Shown here piece after piece: positions 1 to 9,678 of a stretch of 64,000 bases of DNA. The stretch covers positions 62,001-126,000 of the forward strand of contig JADKAJ010000001.1 in NCBI GenBank assembly GCA_016719165.1, given 5' to 3'. Origin of the DNA: Chitinophagaceae bacterium (GTDB lineage: Bacteria; Bacteroidota; Bacteroidia; Chitinophagales; Chitinophagaceae). Within the stretch, counting starts at the first letter, position 1. Every line of letters begins with the position of its first letter. The position numbers and the translations under genes are program-made. The notes under the pieces were generated by a model that searched no databases, was not told the DNA's origin, and was given only the letters and a program-made list of their open reading frames with translations.

Positions 1-1600
1 GGAAAGATCAAAAGGATTTGATAATGCAATAACCGGCACAAAATATTTAGGAAGCCCGCAGCGATTGTTTCTGCGCTACCGGTATACCTATAAAAATTTA
101 TTGCAGTTTGGTCTGGTCGGTGATAAAGATGCAGGAGAACAGTTCTTAAAAGGAGCGCAGCGATATGGCTTTGATTTTTATTCTTTTCATCTTTTCGCCC
201 GGAAAATCGGGGTGATACAGGCATTGGCCATTGGCGATTTTACAGTCAATATGGGTCAGGGTCTTATACAATGGCAAAGCCTTGCCTTTAAAAAAAGTGT
301 GGATGTAATGGGAGTGAAGCGACAGGCTGCAGTGCTGCGCCCTTATAGTTCTGCCGGGGAATTTAATTATCATCGCGGCGCTGGCATTACAATACGAAAG
401 GGGAGTTTTGAAACCACCGTATTTGCTTCACTACGAAAAGTGAGTGCCAATTTTGTAGCTGATACTGTCAACAACGAAGAGTATATTTCTTCTTTTCTGA
501 CTTCAGGATATCACCGTACCAATAGTGAAATAACAGACAGGAACAGGATTACCCAAACAGCATTTGGTGGTAATATTATATACCGGGGGAATCGCTGGCA
601 TCTCGGTGTTAATAGTATTTATTATAATTTTTCTTTCCCGGTACAGAAAAGAGATGAGCCATATAATCTTTATGCCATTAGTGGAAAGAACTGGTACAAC
701 TTCAGTATCGACTATAGTTACACGTACAAAAACCTTCATTTGTTTGGGGAAGCAGCTTCGGATAAAAATTTCAACAAAGCTTTTATCAATGGACTACTGA
801 TCAGTGTGGATCCCAATGTCGATCTGTCATTTGTTCAACGAACGATCAGTGCCGCTTACCAGTCTGTCAACGGGAATGCATTTACAGAAAATACATATCC
901 GACTAATGAATCAGGTTTTTACGCCGGTATCAGCATCCGTCCGGGTATTGGATGGCGTATAGATGCATATAGTGATATTTTCAAATTTCCCTGGCTCAAA
1001 TACCTGGTAGATGCTCCAAGCAGTGGTAAAGATTTTCTTGCCCAACTTACCTATACTCCCAACCGGCAAACAGAGATGTATACAAGATTCAGGAATGAAA
1101 CTAAAAAGGGGAATCAACCCGGCAACCTGACTACAACTAATTTTTTGGTTTCATTACCCCGGCAAAGCTGGCGGACTCAGGTTAATTATAAGCTTAATAC
1201 CACCATTAGTCTGCGAAACCGGGTGGAGCTTATGTGGTTTGACAGAAAAGGGGAAAACAGCGAAAAAGGGTTTTTAACCTTTGTTGATGTTGTATATAAG
1301 CCTATGCTGAAGCCGTTCTCAGGTATAATCCGGCTACAATATTTTGAGACAGATGATTATAATTCAAGAATTTATGCTTACGAAAATGATGTTTTATACA
1401 GCTATTCAATACCTGCTTTTTTTGATAAAGGTTTTCGTTATTATATAAGCTTAAATTATGATTGGGGAAAAAAGCTCACATTTTGGCTTCGCTGGGCCCA
1501 AACTATTTACAAAAACAGGGACACAGTCGGTTCGGGTCTGGATGAAATACCCGGAAATCGGCGATCTGAAGTGAAATTCCAGGTCAGGGTTTTATTTTAG
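1..1600 (+). CDS. Outer-membrane beta-barrel protein, C-terminal part (left end cut by window)
   Basis: The reading frame is open from base 2 through to the stop at 1598-1600, so the true start lies outside the window; the first start-like codon inside (TTG at 65) has no special standing. The visible ~530 residues alternate hydrophobic and polar positions, are rich in Tyr, Phe, Asn and Arg, and end in a terminal strand finishing VRVLF, as expected of an outer-membrane barrel. Segments such as GDFTVNMGQGL and FKFPWLKY recall the barrel part of Bacteroidota proteins that carry an N-terminal ComEA-like helix-hairpin-helix region. That family assignment is from memory and the N-terminal region is not visible. 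The SusC gene follows after 173 bp on the same strand. Confidence 0.6.
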   Translation, partial: ERSKGFDNAITGTKYLGSPQRLFLRYRYTYKNLLQFGLVGDKDAGEQFLKGAQRYGFDFYSFHLFARKIGVIQALAIGDFTVNMGQGLIQWQSLAFKKSVDVMGVKRQAAVLRPYSSAGEFNYHRGAGITIRKGSFETTVFASLRKVSANFVADTVNNEEYISSFLTSGYHRTNSEITDRNRITQTAFGGNIIYRGNRWHLGVNSIYYNFSFPVQKRDEPYNLYAISGKNWYNFSIDYSYTYKNLHLFGEAASDKNFNKAFINGLLISVDPNVDLSFVQRTISAAYQSVNGNAFTENTYPTNESGFYAGISIRPGIGWRIDAYSDIFKFPWLKYLVDAPSSGKDFLAQLTYTPNRQTEMYTRFRNETKKGNQPGNLTTTNFLVSLPRQSWRTQVNYKLNTTISLRNRVELMWFDRKGENSEKGFLTFVDVVYKPMLKPFSGIIRLQYFETDDYNSRIYAYENDVLYSYSIPAFFDKGFRYYISLNYDWGKKLTFWLRWAQTIYKNRDTVGSGLDEIPGNRRSEVKFQVRVLF

Positions 1601-1773
1601 TACTAATGCTCGTTCAATATTTTTTGCTGATTTTTAACTAATTGTTAAAAAAAAAATTAACTTGCCGCAGCATTTTAGGACGCATCTATGTCTTAAATAA
1701 CATCCTTACCCCTGAAAATTTAACGGTTTTCCCTGATAATCAATGCTTTTAAATTTTAAAAATTAACGTTAAC

Positions 1774-4700
1774 ATGAGAAAAATCGCATCACTGTTTACG
1801 ATGCTAATGCTGTTTTCTGCTTTAGCATTTGGTCAAAACCGGACGATTACCGGTACTGTGACCGATGAAACTGGTGCTCCACTACCCGGAGCTTCCGTTA
1901 GAATCGAAGGAACCCGTACAGGTGTGGCTGCTGACAATAATGGTCAGTTCCGCATTCTGGCTAAAACGGGGGATGTACTCGTTGTTTCAGGCGCTGGTCT
2001 TGAAACTACAACTTTAACGGTAGGAGCCGGAAACACGGTATCTATTACTGTAAACCGACTTGTTTTAACTGGTACTGAGGTGGTGGTAACGGCCATGGGC
2101 CAAACCCGCCAGGCCAAAGAATTAGGTTATGCTACTACGAAAGTTAAAGCGGCCGAATTGACCCAGGCAAAAGCAGTTAACCTGCAAAATGGTTTGACTG
2201 GTAAAGTTTCTGGTTTGAACATTCAAACTGTAAACAACGGCGTTTTCGCTGATACCAGGATCACACTTCGTGGTATCCGTTCTTTGACTGGTAATAACCA
2301 GCCGATGCTGATTTTGGACGGTGTGCCCATTGCTTTGGGTTACCTCAGTTCAATTAACCCCAATGACATCGTAGATGTAACAATCCTTAAATCTGCTTCC
2401 GCTACTGCTATTTATGGTCCTGATGGTGCTAACGGTGCCCTGGTGGTTACTACCAGAAAAGGTAGTAAGACCAAACCACAGGTTAGTGTAGGACATACTG
2501 TACAGATAGAGAGAGTATCCTATATGCCAGAACTGCAAAACCAATTTGGTTCAGGCTCTTCAATAGATCCTTTCGGTTATGGTGTGTATGACCCCATTGA
2601 GAACCAGTGCTATGGTGATGAATTTGATGGTTCTATGCGCCAGATAGGCCGTGATGGTCCTAATAATGAAAAGTACCTTGTTGAATATATTGCCCGCCCT
2701 GAAGAGAAAAGAAAATTCTGGAATACCGGTATCACTAACCAGACCGATGTATCATTCTCCACTGGTGATTTCTACCTGAGTGCTCAGAATGTACTGATCC
2801 AGGGTATCATGCCAAAAGACGTTAACCGCAGGGTTTCCGTTCACATGGCTGGTAATAAAGAGTATAACAGGTTCAAAGCTTCTTACAGCATCAACTATAC
2901 AAAAGGTAACTATGATGTTACTGCCGGTTCCAGCTTTGGTAACGGTCGTGACTATACTGTATATTGGAACCTGATCAACACTCCTCAGCAAATTCCGATC
3001 ACAAGGTTTAAAGACTGGAGAAATAACTATTGGGCAAATCCAAATGGATATTTCAACGATTATTATTTTAACCCTTACTTCATGATCGATAATTTCAGAA
3101 GTGTGGGAAGAACAGAAGATATCTTCGGAAACTTTGAATTGAACTTCAAAGCTACCAACTGGTTGACATTCACTTACCGTTTAGGTGCTACCATCTCTAA
3201 TGGTAATGCTAAGAGCAGGGCAGAAGCATTCACTTATAGTGATTTCGCTAAAGCTTCAGGAAAATCAAATGCTCAATCCGGTGATGTGGTTGCCCAGGTG
3301 GGTGATGGTATCTCTACTTCTAGCCGTATCAACTCTGAATTTTTTGCAACTATCCGCAAAAAGGCAGGAAATTTTGATTTTAATGCCTTAGTGGGTCAGT
3401 CATTCCGTGAGGATAACTCAAAAAATATAAATGTTTCCAGTAATAACCTGGCTTTCCCGACCCTTTTCAATGTAATTGGTCGTAAAGGTGAGCCTGGTGT
3501 TTCTGAAAGTAATTTCAAATCAAGATTGCAGCGTTTCTTTGGTAAATTGTCAGTTGGTTACAACAACTGGGCATTTGCCGAGGTTACTGGCAGCTATGAT
3601 ATGAACAGCCGTCTTGCTTATTATTATGATTTTGATTTCAAAGCAATCAGCTTCTTCTATCCCGGAGCCAGCCTTTCTGTATTGTTAAGTGAGGCCATTC
3701 CTGCAATCAAGAACAGTAAGGTTATTTCTTATTTCAAAATTCGTGCTGCTAAATCTAAAACCGGTAACGTAAACCTGGGTACCCAGGCTCTTGAAAATAC
3801 TTACGGGTTAGGTGGTGGCTTCCCTTACGGTTCATTGGTGGGTTATACTTCTGGTAACGTTTTACGTCTGCCAAAATACACACCTGAGTTCGTTAAGAAT
3901 AACGAGATCGGTTTTGAATTAGGTTTATTGAAGAATCGTATCAACCTGGAGGCCACTTATTATACACAGAACAACTCTGACCAGATCGTTCAGGTACAGT
4001 ATTCAGGCGCCACTGGTTTTACCAGTGCTTTGTTGAATGCAGCTTCCTTTACTAATGATGGTTTTGAGTTTGACCTGAGATTAACGCCTTTGGTGAAGAT
4101 CCGCGACGTTTCCATTGATTTCAAAGCAAACTATACATACCAGACCAACGAGGTTACCCAGATCATCGAAGGTGTTGACGAGTTAGGTATTGGTAATGCT
4201 AACTATGTAATTGTTGGCAAGCCAGCTTATACTTTCCAGTTAACTGACTATGTAAGAGATGACCAGGGTCGTGTAATTGTTAACAGTTCAACTGGTTTAC
4301 CAACCGTTGACCCCGTTATCAAGCCTTTTGGTCACACACAGCCAAACCATTTAATAGGTTTGAACCTGAATATTAGCTGGAAAGACCTTACGTTCAGCGC
4401 AGTTGCTGATTATCGTGGTGGTGCCCAGATCTATACTGGTAACCTCGGTACAGGTATGGACTTCTCTGGTATTTCAAAAAGAAGTGCTCAGAATTCCCGT
4501 CAGCCTTTCATCATGCCGAATTCATCTTACTGGGATGGTTCTAAATATGTAGACAATACAAGCATCTATATGACTGGCGGTTATAATTTCTGGTCTCAGG
4601 CAACTAACCAGAATGCGAACACTAACTACCTGGTTAGCGGTGACTTCTGGAAGATCAGGGAGATGAGCTTAAGCTATAATATTCCTGCCAAAGTATTTGG

Positions 4701-4893
4701 ATTTACCAAGAATGCAATTAAAGGTGCCACTTTCACATTGTCCGGAAGAAACCTCTTTATGTTCCTGCCTAAGACAAATGAATGGACAGATCCTGAGTTT
4801 GCTAATACAACAGGAAATGCACAAGGGGTGAGTGGTTTGGATAATACACCTCCAACAAGAATTTTTGGTGCAACCTTAAACCTTAATTTATAA
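1774..4893 (+). CDS. SusC/RagA-family TonB-linked outer-membrane transporter
   Basis: A full-length 1039-residue TonB-dependent importer that would move a nutrient bound by its SusD partner across the outer membrane. Residues 1-21 are a signal peptide ending AFGQ. Next come a carboxypeptidase-regulatory-like domain (about 22-100, with GTVTDETGAPLPGASV), a plug (about 105-230, with LTGKVSGL, RITLRGIRS, LILDGVPI and AIYGPDGANGALVVTTRKG), and then the barrel. No Shine-Dalgarno site precedes the ATG. SusD starts 23 bp downstream, so the two form an operon. No regulator or carbohydrate-active enzyme gene lies next to it, so the substrate is unknown. The plug motifs are strikingly similar to a stretch inside the alpha-2-macroglobulin gene of this window. 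Confidence 0.95.
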   Translation: MRKIASLFTMLMLFSALAFGQNRTITGTVTDETGAPLPGASVRIEGTRTGVAADNNGQFRILAKTGDVLVVSGAGLETTTLTVGAGNTVSITVNRLVLTGTEVVVTAMGQTRQAKELGYATTKVKAAELTQAKAVNLQNGLTGKVSGLNIQTVNNGVFADTRITLRGIRSLTGNNQPMLILDGVPIALGYLSSINPNDIVDVTILKSASATAIYGPDGANGALVVTTRKGSKTKPQVSVGHTVQIERVSYMPELQNQFGSGSSIDPFGYGVYDPIENQCYGDEFDGSMRQIGRDGPNNEKYLVEYIARPEEKRKFWNTGITNQTDVSFSTGDFYLSAQNVLIQGIMPKDVNRRVSVHMAGNKEYNRFKASYSINYTKGNYDVTAGSSFGNGRDYTVYWNLINTPQQIPITRFKDWRNNYWANPNGYFNDYYFNPYFMIDNFRSVGRTEDIFGNFELNFKATNWLTFTYRLGATISNGNAKSRAEAFTYSDFAKASGKSNAQSGDVVAQVGDGISTSSRINSEFFATIRKKAGNFDFNALVGQSFREDNSKNINVSSNNLAFPTLFNVIGRKGEPGVSESNFKSRLQRFFGKLSVGYNNWAFAEVTGSYDMNSRLAYYYDFDFKAISFFYPGASLSVLLSEAIPAIKNSKVISYFKIRAAKSKTGNVNLGTQALENTYGLGGGFPYGSLVGYTSGNVLRLPKYTPEFVKNNEIGFELGLLKNRINLEATYYTQNNSDQIVQVQYSGATGFTSALLNAASFTNDGFEFDLRLTPLVKIRDVSIDFKANYTYQTNEVTQIIEGVDELGIGNANYVIVGKPAYTFQLTDYVRDDQGRVIVNSSTGLPTVDPVIKPFGHTQPNHLIGLNLNISWKDLTFSAVADYRGGAQIYTGNLGTGMDFSGISKRSAQNSRQPFIMPNSSYWDGSKYVDNTSIYMTGGYNFWSQATNQNANTNYLVSGDFWKIREMSLSYNIPAKVFGFTKNAIKGATFTLSGRNLFMFLPKTNEWTDPEFANTTGNAQGVSGLDNTPPTRIFGATLNLNL

Positions 4894-4916
4894 GAATTGT
4901 AATAAATTATTAAGAT

Positions 4917-6569
4917 ATGAAACTGAAAAAATTAATATATGGTGTCACTCTCGCAGTAATATTGATTGCTGTGGGATCTGGTTGCCGGAAGAGCCAGTTT
5001 AACATCAACCAGAATACAAACAGCCCTACGGATAGTACGGTAAGCTATGATGTAGTATTACCAGCTGCCCTCCATGCCACCGGTACAATAGTGGCTACAT
5101 CTTGGGGGCCAATCCAGAACTGGATGGGTTTTTGGGCAAGGTCTGGTACTTATGCGCCAAACGTACTTGAAGAAACTTACGAGATCACTACCGGTTTCGG
5201 GAATGGTATCTGGAATAACTGTTACGATAATAACTATGATTACCAGATAGTACAGAATAAGGCAAGTGTTGCCGGTGCAGGATTTTATGCAGGGATAGCC
5301 CGTATCATGAAAGCTCATAATTTCCAGATGCTGGTTGATGTGTATGGTAATGTTCCTTACAGCCAGTCTCTTAAAGGTGGTGCTAACCCCACTCCTGCTT
5401 ATGACAAAGGAATAGATGTATATAAGGATCTGTTACGTCAAATTGACACAGGTATCTCACTAATAAAAAGTGCTAACGTCACTTTAACCAATGCAAACAA
5501 GGATGTGTGGAAGAATGATATTTTGTTTGGTAATCCTGCTTCGACACCCTCAAACCAAGCCGCAGTTGATGCTTTGATTATACCTCAGAAAGCTAAATGG
5601 GCAAAATTTGGTAATACCTTGAAACTCAGAATGCTGATACATGCATATGCTGTGGCCGGTATAAATAAAGCTGCTGAAATGGCTATTATCAACACAGAAG
5701 GCTCCGGTTTCCTTGGAGCTGGTGAAGATGCAATGGTTCAGCCTGGCTATGCAGCTGATAAGCCAAACCCATTTTATAATGTATTCAAGACTACAGTTGC
5801 TGGTGCTCAAACAGCCAACAACGTTTATTACAGGGCCAATAAGTGGGGTATAGATTATTACTCTTACAATGGTGATCCCAGGAGAGCCCGTTTTTATGAA
5901 CCTAATTCCGATGGTGATTTCAGAGGTGTTCTCTATGGCTTACCACCTGTTACTGAAAATGCATCTGCTACACTTTCTGGTATTGGCCCCGGTTTATTTA
6001 AAACAAGTACAGCACCACAGGCTATTTTTACTGCTGCTGAAAGCTTTTTCCTCCAGGCTGAAGCAAGATGGAGAAATATTATCACTTCCGGTTCATCTGT
6101 TGCGGCTCTGACTAATACAGGTATTGCTGAAAGTTTCCGCTACATTGGTGGTGGTGATCCTTCCACTTACCTGTCAAACAATGCCGGTTACTCTGATGTG
6201 GATGTTACAGCGGTATCAAACTCTCCGGTAAATCCTGCCGGCACGCAACCTGTGGGTGGTCTCTTTACGATTATATCACAGAAGTGGTTTGCACTGAATG
6301 GTGTAAATACACTGGAAGTGTGGACAGATTATCGCAGGCTTGGTTATAACGAAGTGGTTTCTGCTTCTTCTGTTAATGACAGGTTTGTTTATGGAGCTGG
6401 TGTTGGTTATGATCCGGGTCCTCCTATTTCTGTGGCACCTCAGAATACGTCGACTAAGATACCAGTTAGATACCTTTACCCGCAGGCAGAATACAATTAC
6501 AATTCTGCAAATGTGGCTGCTGAAGGAAGTATTGACAGGTACACCAAAATTTTCTGGGATATCAATTAA
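4917..6569 (+). CDS. SusD/RagB-like nutrient-binding outer-membrane lipoprotein (SusD-like_2 type)
   Basis: A 550-residue surface lipoprotein expected to cap the SusC barrel and bind its substrate. The N-terminus is a lipoprotein signal with lipobox VGSGC (Cys23). The mature start (KSQFNINQNTNSPTDS) and the run around DVVLPAALHATG match the SusD-like_2 group rather than classical starch SusD. The helical middle (FQMLVDVYGNVPYSQSL) and the late segment AAESFFLQAEARWR are typical of the TPR-like helices of the family. It lies 23 bp after SusC and 26 bp before the DUF1735-like gene, pointing to one transcript. The ligand cannot be read from the sequence. Confidence 0.92.
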   Translation: MKLKKLIYGVTLAVILIAVGSGCRKSQFNINQNTNSPTDSTVSYDVVLPAALHATGTIVATSWGPIQNWMGFWARSGTYAPNVLEETYEITTGFGNGIWNNCYDNNYDYQIVQNKASVAGAGFYAGIARIMKAHNFQMLVDVYGNVPYSQSLKGGANPTPAYDKGIDVYKDLLRQIDTGISLIKSANVTLTNANKDVWKNDILFGNPASTPSNQAAVDALIIPQKAKWAKFGNTLKLRMLIHAYAVAGINKAAEMAIINTEGSGFLGAGEDAMVQPGYAADKPNPFYNVFKTTVAGAQTANNVYYRANKWGIDYYSYNGDPRRARFYEPNSDGDFRGVLYGLPPVTENASATLSGIGPGLFKTSTAPQAIFTAAESFFLQAEARWRNIITSGSSVAALTNTGIAESFRYIGGGDPSTYLSNNAGYSDVDVTAVSNSPVNPAGTQPVGGLFTIISQKWFALNGVNTLEVWTDYRRLGYNEVVSASSVNDRFVYGAGVGYDPGPPISVAPQNTSTKIPVRYLYPQAEYNYNSANVAAEGSIDRYTKIFWDIN

Positions 6570-6595
6570 TTTTGCACACCTCTAAATTGAAAAAT

Positions 6596-7540
6596 ATGAA
6601 AAAAACAAGTTTAGCTTCAGTCCTTTTTGTGGCCCTCCTGGCAATGACTTTTACGGGCTGTTTAAAAGACAAGGGCTTTGATAACTACGAGTACGGGATC
6701 AATGATCCGGATACACAACCTCCTGGTGTTGGTTTCCCTTTGGGAGCCAAAGCAAAGAATCCTTTTGGATTGGATGTTTCCGGCAGCACCCAGGTAGTTA
6801 ATGATATGGTATATGTGAACCTGAATGCAGGTAATCCTGCTCCTTCTGATATTACTATTACACTGGAAATTAAAAGTGCTGAGATCATCAGTGCTTATAA
6901 TACAGCCAATGGTACCAATGTACAGGTGTTGAATCCTTCCTTGTATAGTGTACCTTTAACACTTACTATTCCGGCTGGTCAACGTAATGTACAGGTTCCT
7001 TTAACAGTACCCAGTACACTTACGCTGAATCCAAACCTTGCATATGGTGTTGGTTTGAGAATTACAGCTGTTTCAGGTAATTATGTAATTGCTGACAACC
7101 TGAAAAATTTGTTCATCGAATTCACTATTAAGAATAAGTATGATGGCAGGTATGTACTGAGAGGTTATCATAACCGTACACCATATACTTTCCCGTATGA
7201 AACAGATATGCATATGGTAACAGCTGGACCTGATGCAGTGTTCTTTTACTGGCCAGAGGTTGGTGGAGTGGGTCACCCTATTGGTGTAGGACCTAACAAT
7301 GCATTAAGCTGGTACGGATCAACAGTTGCACCTGTGGTTGTATTTAATCTTACAACAAACCTCGTTACCAATGTATATGGCAGTGATCCGGCTGGTCCTC
7401 CCATTACCTTATTTACTGGTGCAGGAAGCAGGCAAAGCAAGTGGGATCCGGCCACAAGAGATATTACGGTAGACTGGAATTACAATGGAAATCCTCTCCG
7501 TGCTTTCTTTGATGACCTGGAATATATAGGTCCGAGATAA
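6596..7540 (+). CDS. DUF1735/BT_3987-like surface lipoprotein
   Basis: A 314-residue lipoprotein; the chosen ATG gives MKKTSLASVL and a clean lipobox FTGC (Cys22). A TTG 24 bp upstream would only add an improbable leader. Residues about 55-180 look like the beta-sandwich found in DUF1735/BT_3987 proteins (VNLNAGNPAPSDITITLEI, then LTLTIPAGQRNVQVPLTV). The C-terminal part is beta-rich, with several Trp and Tyr. Proteins of this kind are usually the third gene of SusC/SusD operons and are thought to be surface glycan-binding or accessory proteins; that role is inferred here from position. A strong terminator follows, closing the operon. Confidence 0.8.
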   Translation: MKKTSLASVLFVALLAMTFTGCLKDKGFDNYEYGINDPDTQPPGVGFPLGAKAKNPFGLDVSGSTQVVNDMVYVNLNAGNPAPSDITITLEIKSAEIISAYNTANGTNVQVLNPSLYSVPLTLTIPAGQRNVQVPLTVPSTLTLNPNLAYGVGLRITAVSGNYVIADNLKNLFIEFTIKNKYDGRYVLRGYHNRTPYTFPYETDMHMVTAGPDAVFFYWPEVGGVGHPIGVGPNNALSWYGSTVAPVVVFNLTTNLVTNVYGSDPAGPPITLFTGAGSRQSKWDPATRDITVDWNYNGNPLRAFFDDLEYIGPR

Positions 7541-7557
7541 TAAATGCTTTTGATATT

Positions 7558-7595
7558 TTAAAAGGGATTGTTTAATTAACAATCCCTTTTTTTAT
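7558..7595 (+). terminator. Rho-independent terminator of the SusC/SusD operon
   Basis: An inverted repeat with arms AAAGGGATTG and CAATCCCTTT around a short AT loop is followed by a run of T. It lies 20 bp after the DUF1735-like stop and before the next promoter region. Confidence 0.9.
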
Positions 7596-7653
7596 CTGGC
7601 GGGGTCAACTGTAAGTTTTTAGTACTTTTATTGCCTAATTAAATTTTATAGTT

Positions 7654-8463
7654 ATGCATCACATTTTTTGCAGGATCAGCATTGCTTTAGCAGCAATATT
7701 GTCTGTTGATATAGCTGCTGCCCAGCAATTACAACATCCGGTTGCATTATCTGCCAATTCAGGCTCATTATCCGGAAGTCCTACTAAATTTGGTGGTTTG
7801 GCTCCAGACAGCAGAGGCTGGACAGATCCGGCGCTTAACCACAACAAATTAATTCAGCAGCAAAACGGCGGGGATGGCACATATAAATTAATCGGTACGT
7901 ATAAAGTAATAGGTACCCAGTTCTTGTTTGGAGAGCATCACAAGGGTGACATGTTTGCCAAAGAAGTAAAGGCTTATAATGTTTATCTCAGCTATAACAC
8001 TTACAATCAGGAAGTGGAGTTTTATTCCACTTCCAACCCGGATAAACCATTGGTGAGGGAGCCGGGAACTCTTGATTCATTTACGATACAGGAGAATGCA
8101 AGCCTTGGTATCAGAATACCACTAAAGTTTGTATATGGCTCAACCCTGGGAGCAAAAGATCAGTACTATTACATGGAGATCTATCGGGGAATAAAATTCA
8201 GTTTGTATAAACGTTACAAATCCGGACTCGATTATGTCTCTAATAACCTGGCCCAGCCGGAGTTGCGCCAGTTTGATCTGCATTATGAATACTATTACAC
8301 CGATGCTGCCGGCAAAGGCGTTAAAAAAATAAAACCCAATGCAGGTAATGTGATCAAAGAATTTAAATCAATAAAAGATCTTTCCTCAGCAGTAAATAAT
8401 GAATCCTTTACGTCTAATCCCGAGCAGGGTTTGATAAATGCCTTTACCTCGCTGAATAATTAA
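7654..8463 (+). CDS. Secreted protein of unknown function, first of a tandem pair
   Basis: I do not recognise this 269-residue protein. Residues 1-23 are a signal peptide (cut near AAAQQ), so it should be exported to the periplasm or beyond; there is no lipobox. After a Ser/Gly-rich stretch it contains WTDPALNHNKLIQQ, followed by a beta-rich body with SYNTYNQEVEFYS and NPDKP motifs, then a charged C-terminal helix ending INAFTSLNN. The next gene is a clear paralogue, alignable from the WxDPALNHN motif to the C-terminus. The gap to it is 41 bp, so the two are probably co-transcribed. No catalytic motif is obvious, and a binding or structural role is possible. Confidence 0.8.
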   Translation: MHHIFCRISIALAAILSVDIAAAQQLQHPVALSANSGSLSGSPTKFGGLAPDSRGWTDPALNHNKLIQQQNGGDGTYKLIGTYKVIGTQFLFGEHHKGDMFAKEVKAYNVYLSYNTYNQEVEFYSTSNPDKPLVREPGTLDSFTIQENASLGIRIPLKFVYGSTLGAKDQYYYMEIYRGIKFSLYKRYKSGLDYVSNNLAQPELRQFDLHYEYYYTDAAGKGVKKIKPNAGNVIKEFKSIKDLSSAVNNESFTSNPEQGLINAFTSLNN

Positions 8464-8504
8464 TGCTGGAAAACTAAGATTTAAGAACTTTAAAATCAGG
8501 AAGA

Positions 8505-9242
8505 ATGAGTAAACATGTAAAATTTGTAATTGCCGGGTTGGTATTTTGTTTTTCGGCCATCAGTTCATTTGGTCAAGCTGGTTTTACTCCAACGGTCGGC
8601 TGGGTAGATCCGGCTTTGAACCATAACAGGTTAATAAGAGAACAAACCGCTGATGGGGTGTATAAACTGGTTGGAACCTTTAAAGTGATTGGTACCTCCT
8701 ATTTATTTGGCGAAAGACAAAAAGGCAACTTGTTCTCTCCGGAAGCAAAAGCTTACAATATTTTTCTCAGCTATAACACTTATAACCAGGAAGTGGAGTT
8801 TTATTCCGCCTCCAACCCTGATAAGCCATTGATAAAAGAACCGGGTTCTGTTGATTCCTTTATCATTAATGAAAATCAAAGCCTGGGGATATTGAACCCA
8901 CTTAAGTTTGTTTACGGAAACCATCTTGGTGCCAGCGATAAGTCGTATTACATGGAATTATTTGCAGGTAAAAGATACAGCCTGTTTAAACGATACAAAT
9001 CAGATCTGGGTTATGTGTCCACTAACTATGTACAATCAGAACTCAGGCAGTTCGATCTTTTATTTGATTATTTTTACACCGATACAGAAGGTAAGGGGGT
9101 AAAGAAATTAAAACCGAATGTTAGTAGTATTATTAAGGAGTTTAAAAGTGTAAAAGATATTTCCTCTGTATTAACTAATGATGCTTTCGCCGTCAATCCC
9201 GATGATGCTTTGAAAAAAGCATTTGATTTCCTCAATAATTAA
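8505..9242 (+). CDS. Secreted protein of unknown function, second of a tandem pair
   Basis: A 245-residue paralogue of the preceding gene. The signal peptide ends near SSFGQA. The mature protein begins almost at once with WVDPALNHNRLI and lacks the ~25-residue Ser/Gly-rich linker of the first copy. Shared blocks include TYNQEVEFYS, SNPDKPL, RYKSDLGYVS (RYKSGLDYVS in copy one), ELRQFDL and GKGVKKLKPN. The many substitutions outside these blocks show an old duplication with both copies kept. The DUF3467 gene begins only 9 bp downstream, so the three genes likely share an operon. Function unknown. Confidence 0.8.
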   Translation: MSKHVKFVIAGLVFCFSAISSFGQAGFTPTVGWVDPALNHNRLIREQTADGVYKLVGTFKVIGTSYLFGERQKGNLFSPEAKAYNIFLSYNTYNQEVEFYSASNPDKPLIKEPGSVDSFIINENQSLGILNPLKFVYGNHLGASDKSYYMELFAGKRYSLFKRYKSDLGYVSTNYVQSELRQFDLLFDYFYTDTEGKGVKKLKPNVSSIIKEFKSVKDISSVLTNDAFAVNPDDALKKAFDFLNN

Positions 9243-9251
9243 TTATTATAC

Positions 9252-9566
9252 ATGAATGATCAGCAGAATGTACCGAACCAGCTTAATATTGAAATATCAG
9301 AAGAAGTAGCAGAAGGCTCTTACGCCAATCTGGCTATAATCACTCACTCTCATGCAGAGTTTGTTATTGACTTTGTGAATGTAATGCCCGGTACACCAAA
9401 AAGCAAAGTAAAATCGAGGATTATCCTGACTCCTCAACATGCCAAACGCTTTATGAAAGCCCTGACAGAGAATATTGATAAATATGAATCTGTAAATGGC
9501 CTTATTAAAGACCTGGAAGAAATACAATTGCCATTAAATTTTGGAGGGCCAACGGCGCAGGCATAA
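9252..9566 (+). CDS. DUF3467 domain protein
   Basis: A 104-residue cytosolic protein matching the DUF3467 family: an N-terminal ISEEVAEGSYANLAIITHS block, then FVIDFVNVMPG, KVKSRIILTP and AKRFMKALTENI. No signal peptide or membrane segment is visible. Family members are small, widely conserved and of unproven function. It lies 9 bp after the secreted paralogue pair and is probably the last gene of that operon. Whether it has any functional link to the exported proteins is unknown. Confidence 0.88.
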   Translation: MNDQQNVPNQLNIEISEEVAEGSYANLAIITHSHAEFVIDFVNVMPGTPKSKVKSRIILTPQHAKRFMKALTENIDKYESVNGLIKDLEEIQLPLNFGGPTAQA

Positions 9567-9678
9567 TATGCTTATAATCTGTAGTTCGCCATTTGGGGTT
9601 ACAAGTAATCGGGAAAATCATTTTTGTCCGGCTATTAATTCTTATAAACTTTTGAAACCCTGAACTTGTAACACTAAA

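Noticed and set aside
6567..6574. TAATTTTG box overlapping the first susD stop, suggesting an internal promoter for the DUF1735-like gene
   Set aside because: It matches the -7 consensus but has no -33 partner, and the 26-bp spacing fits a simple operon.
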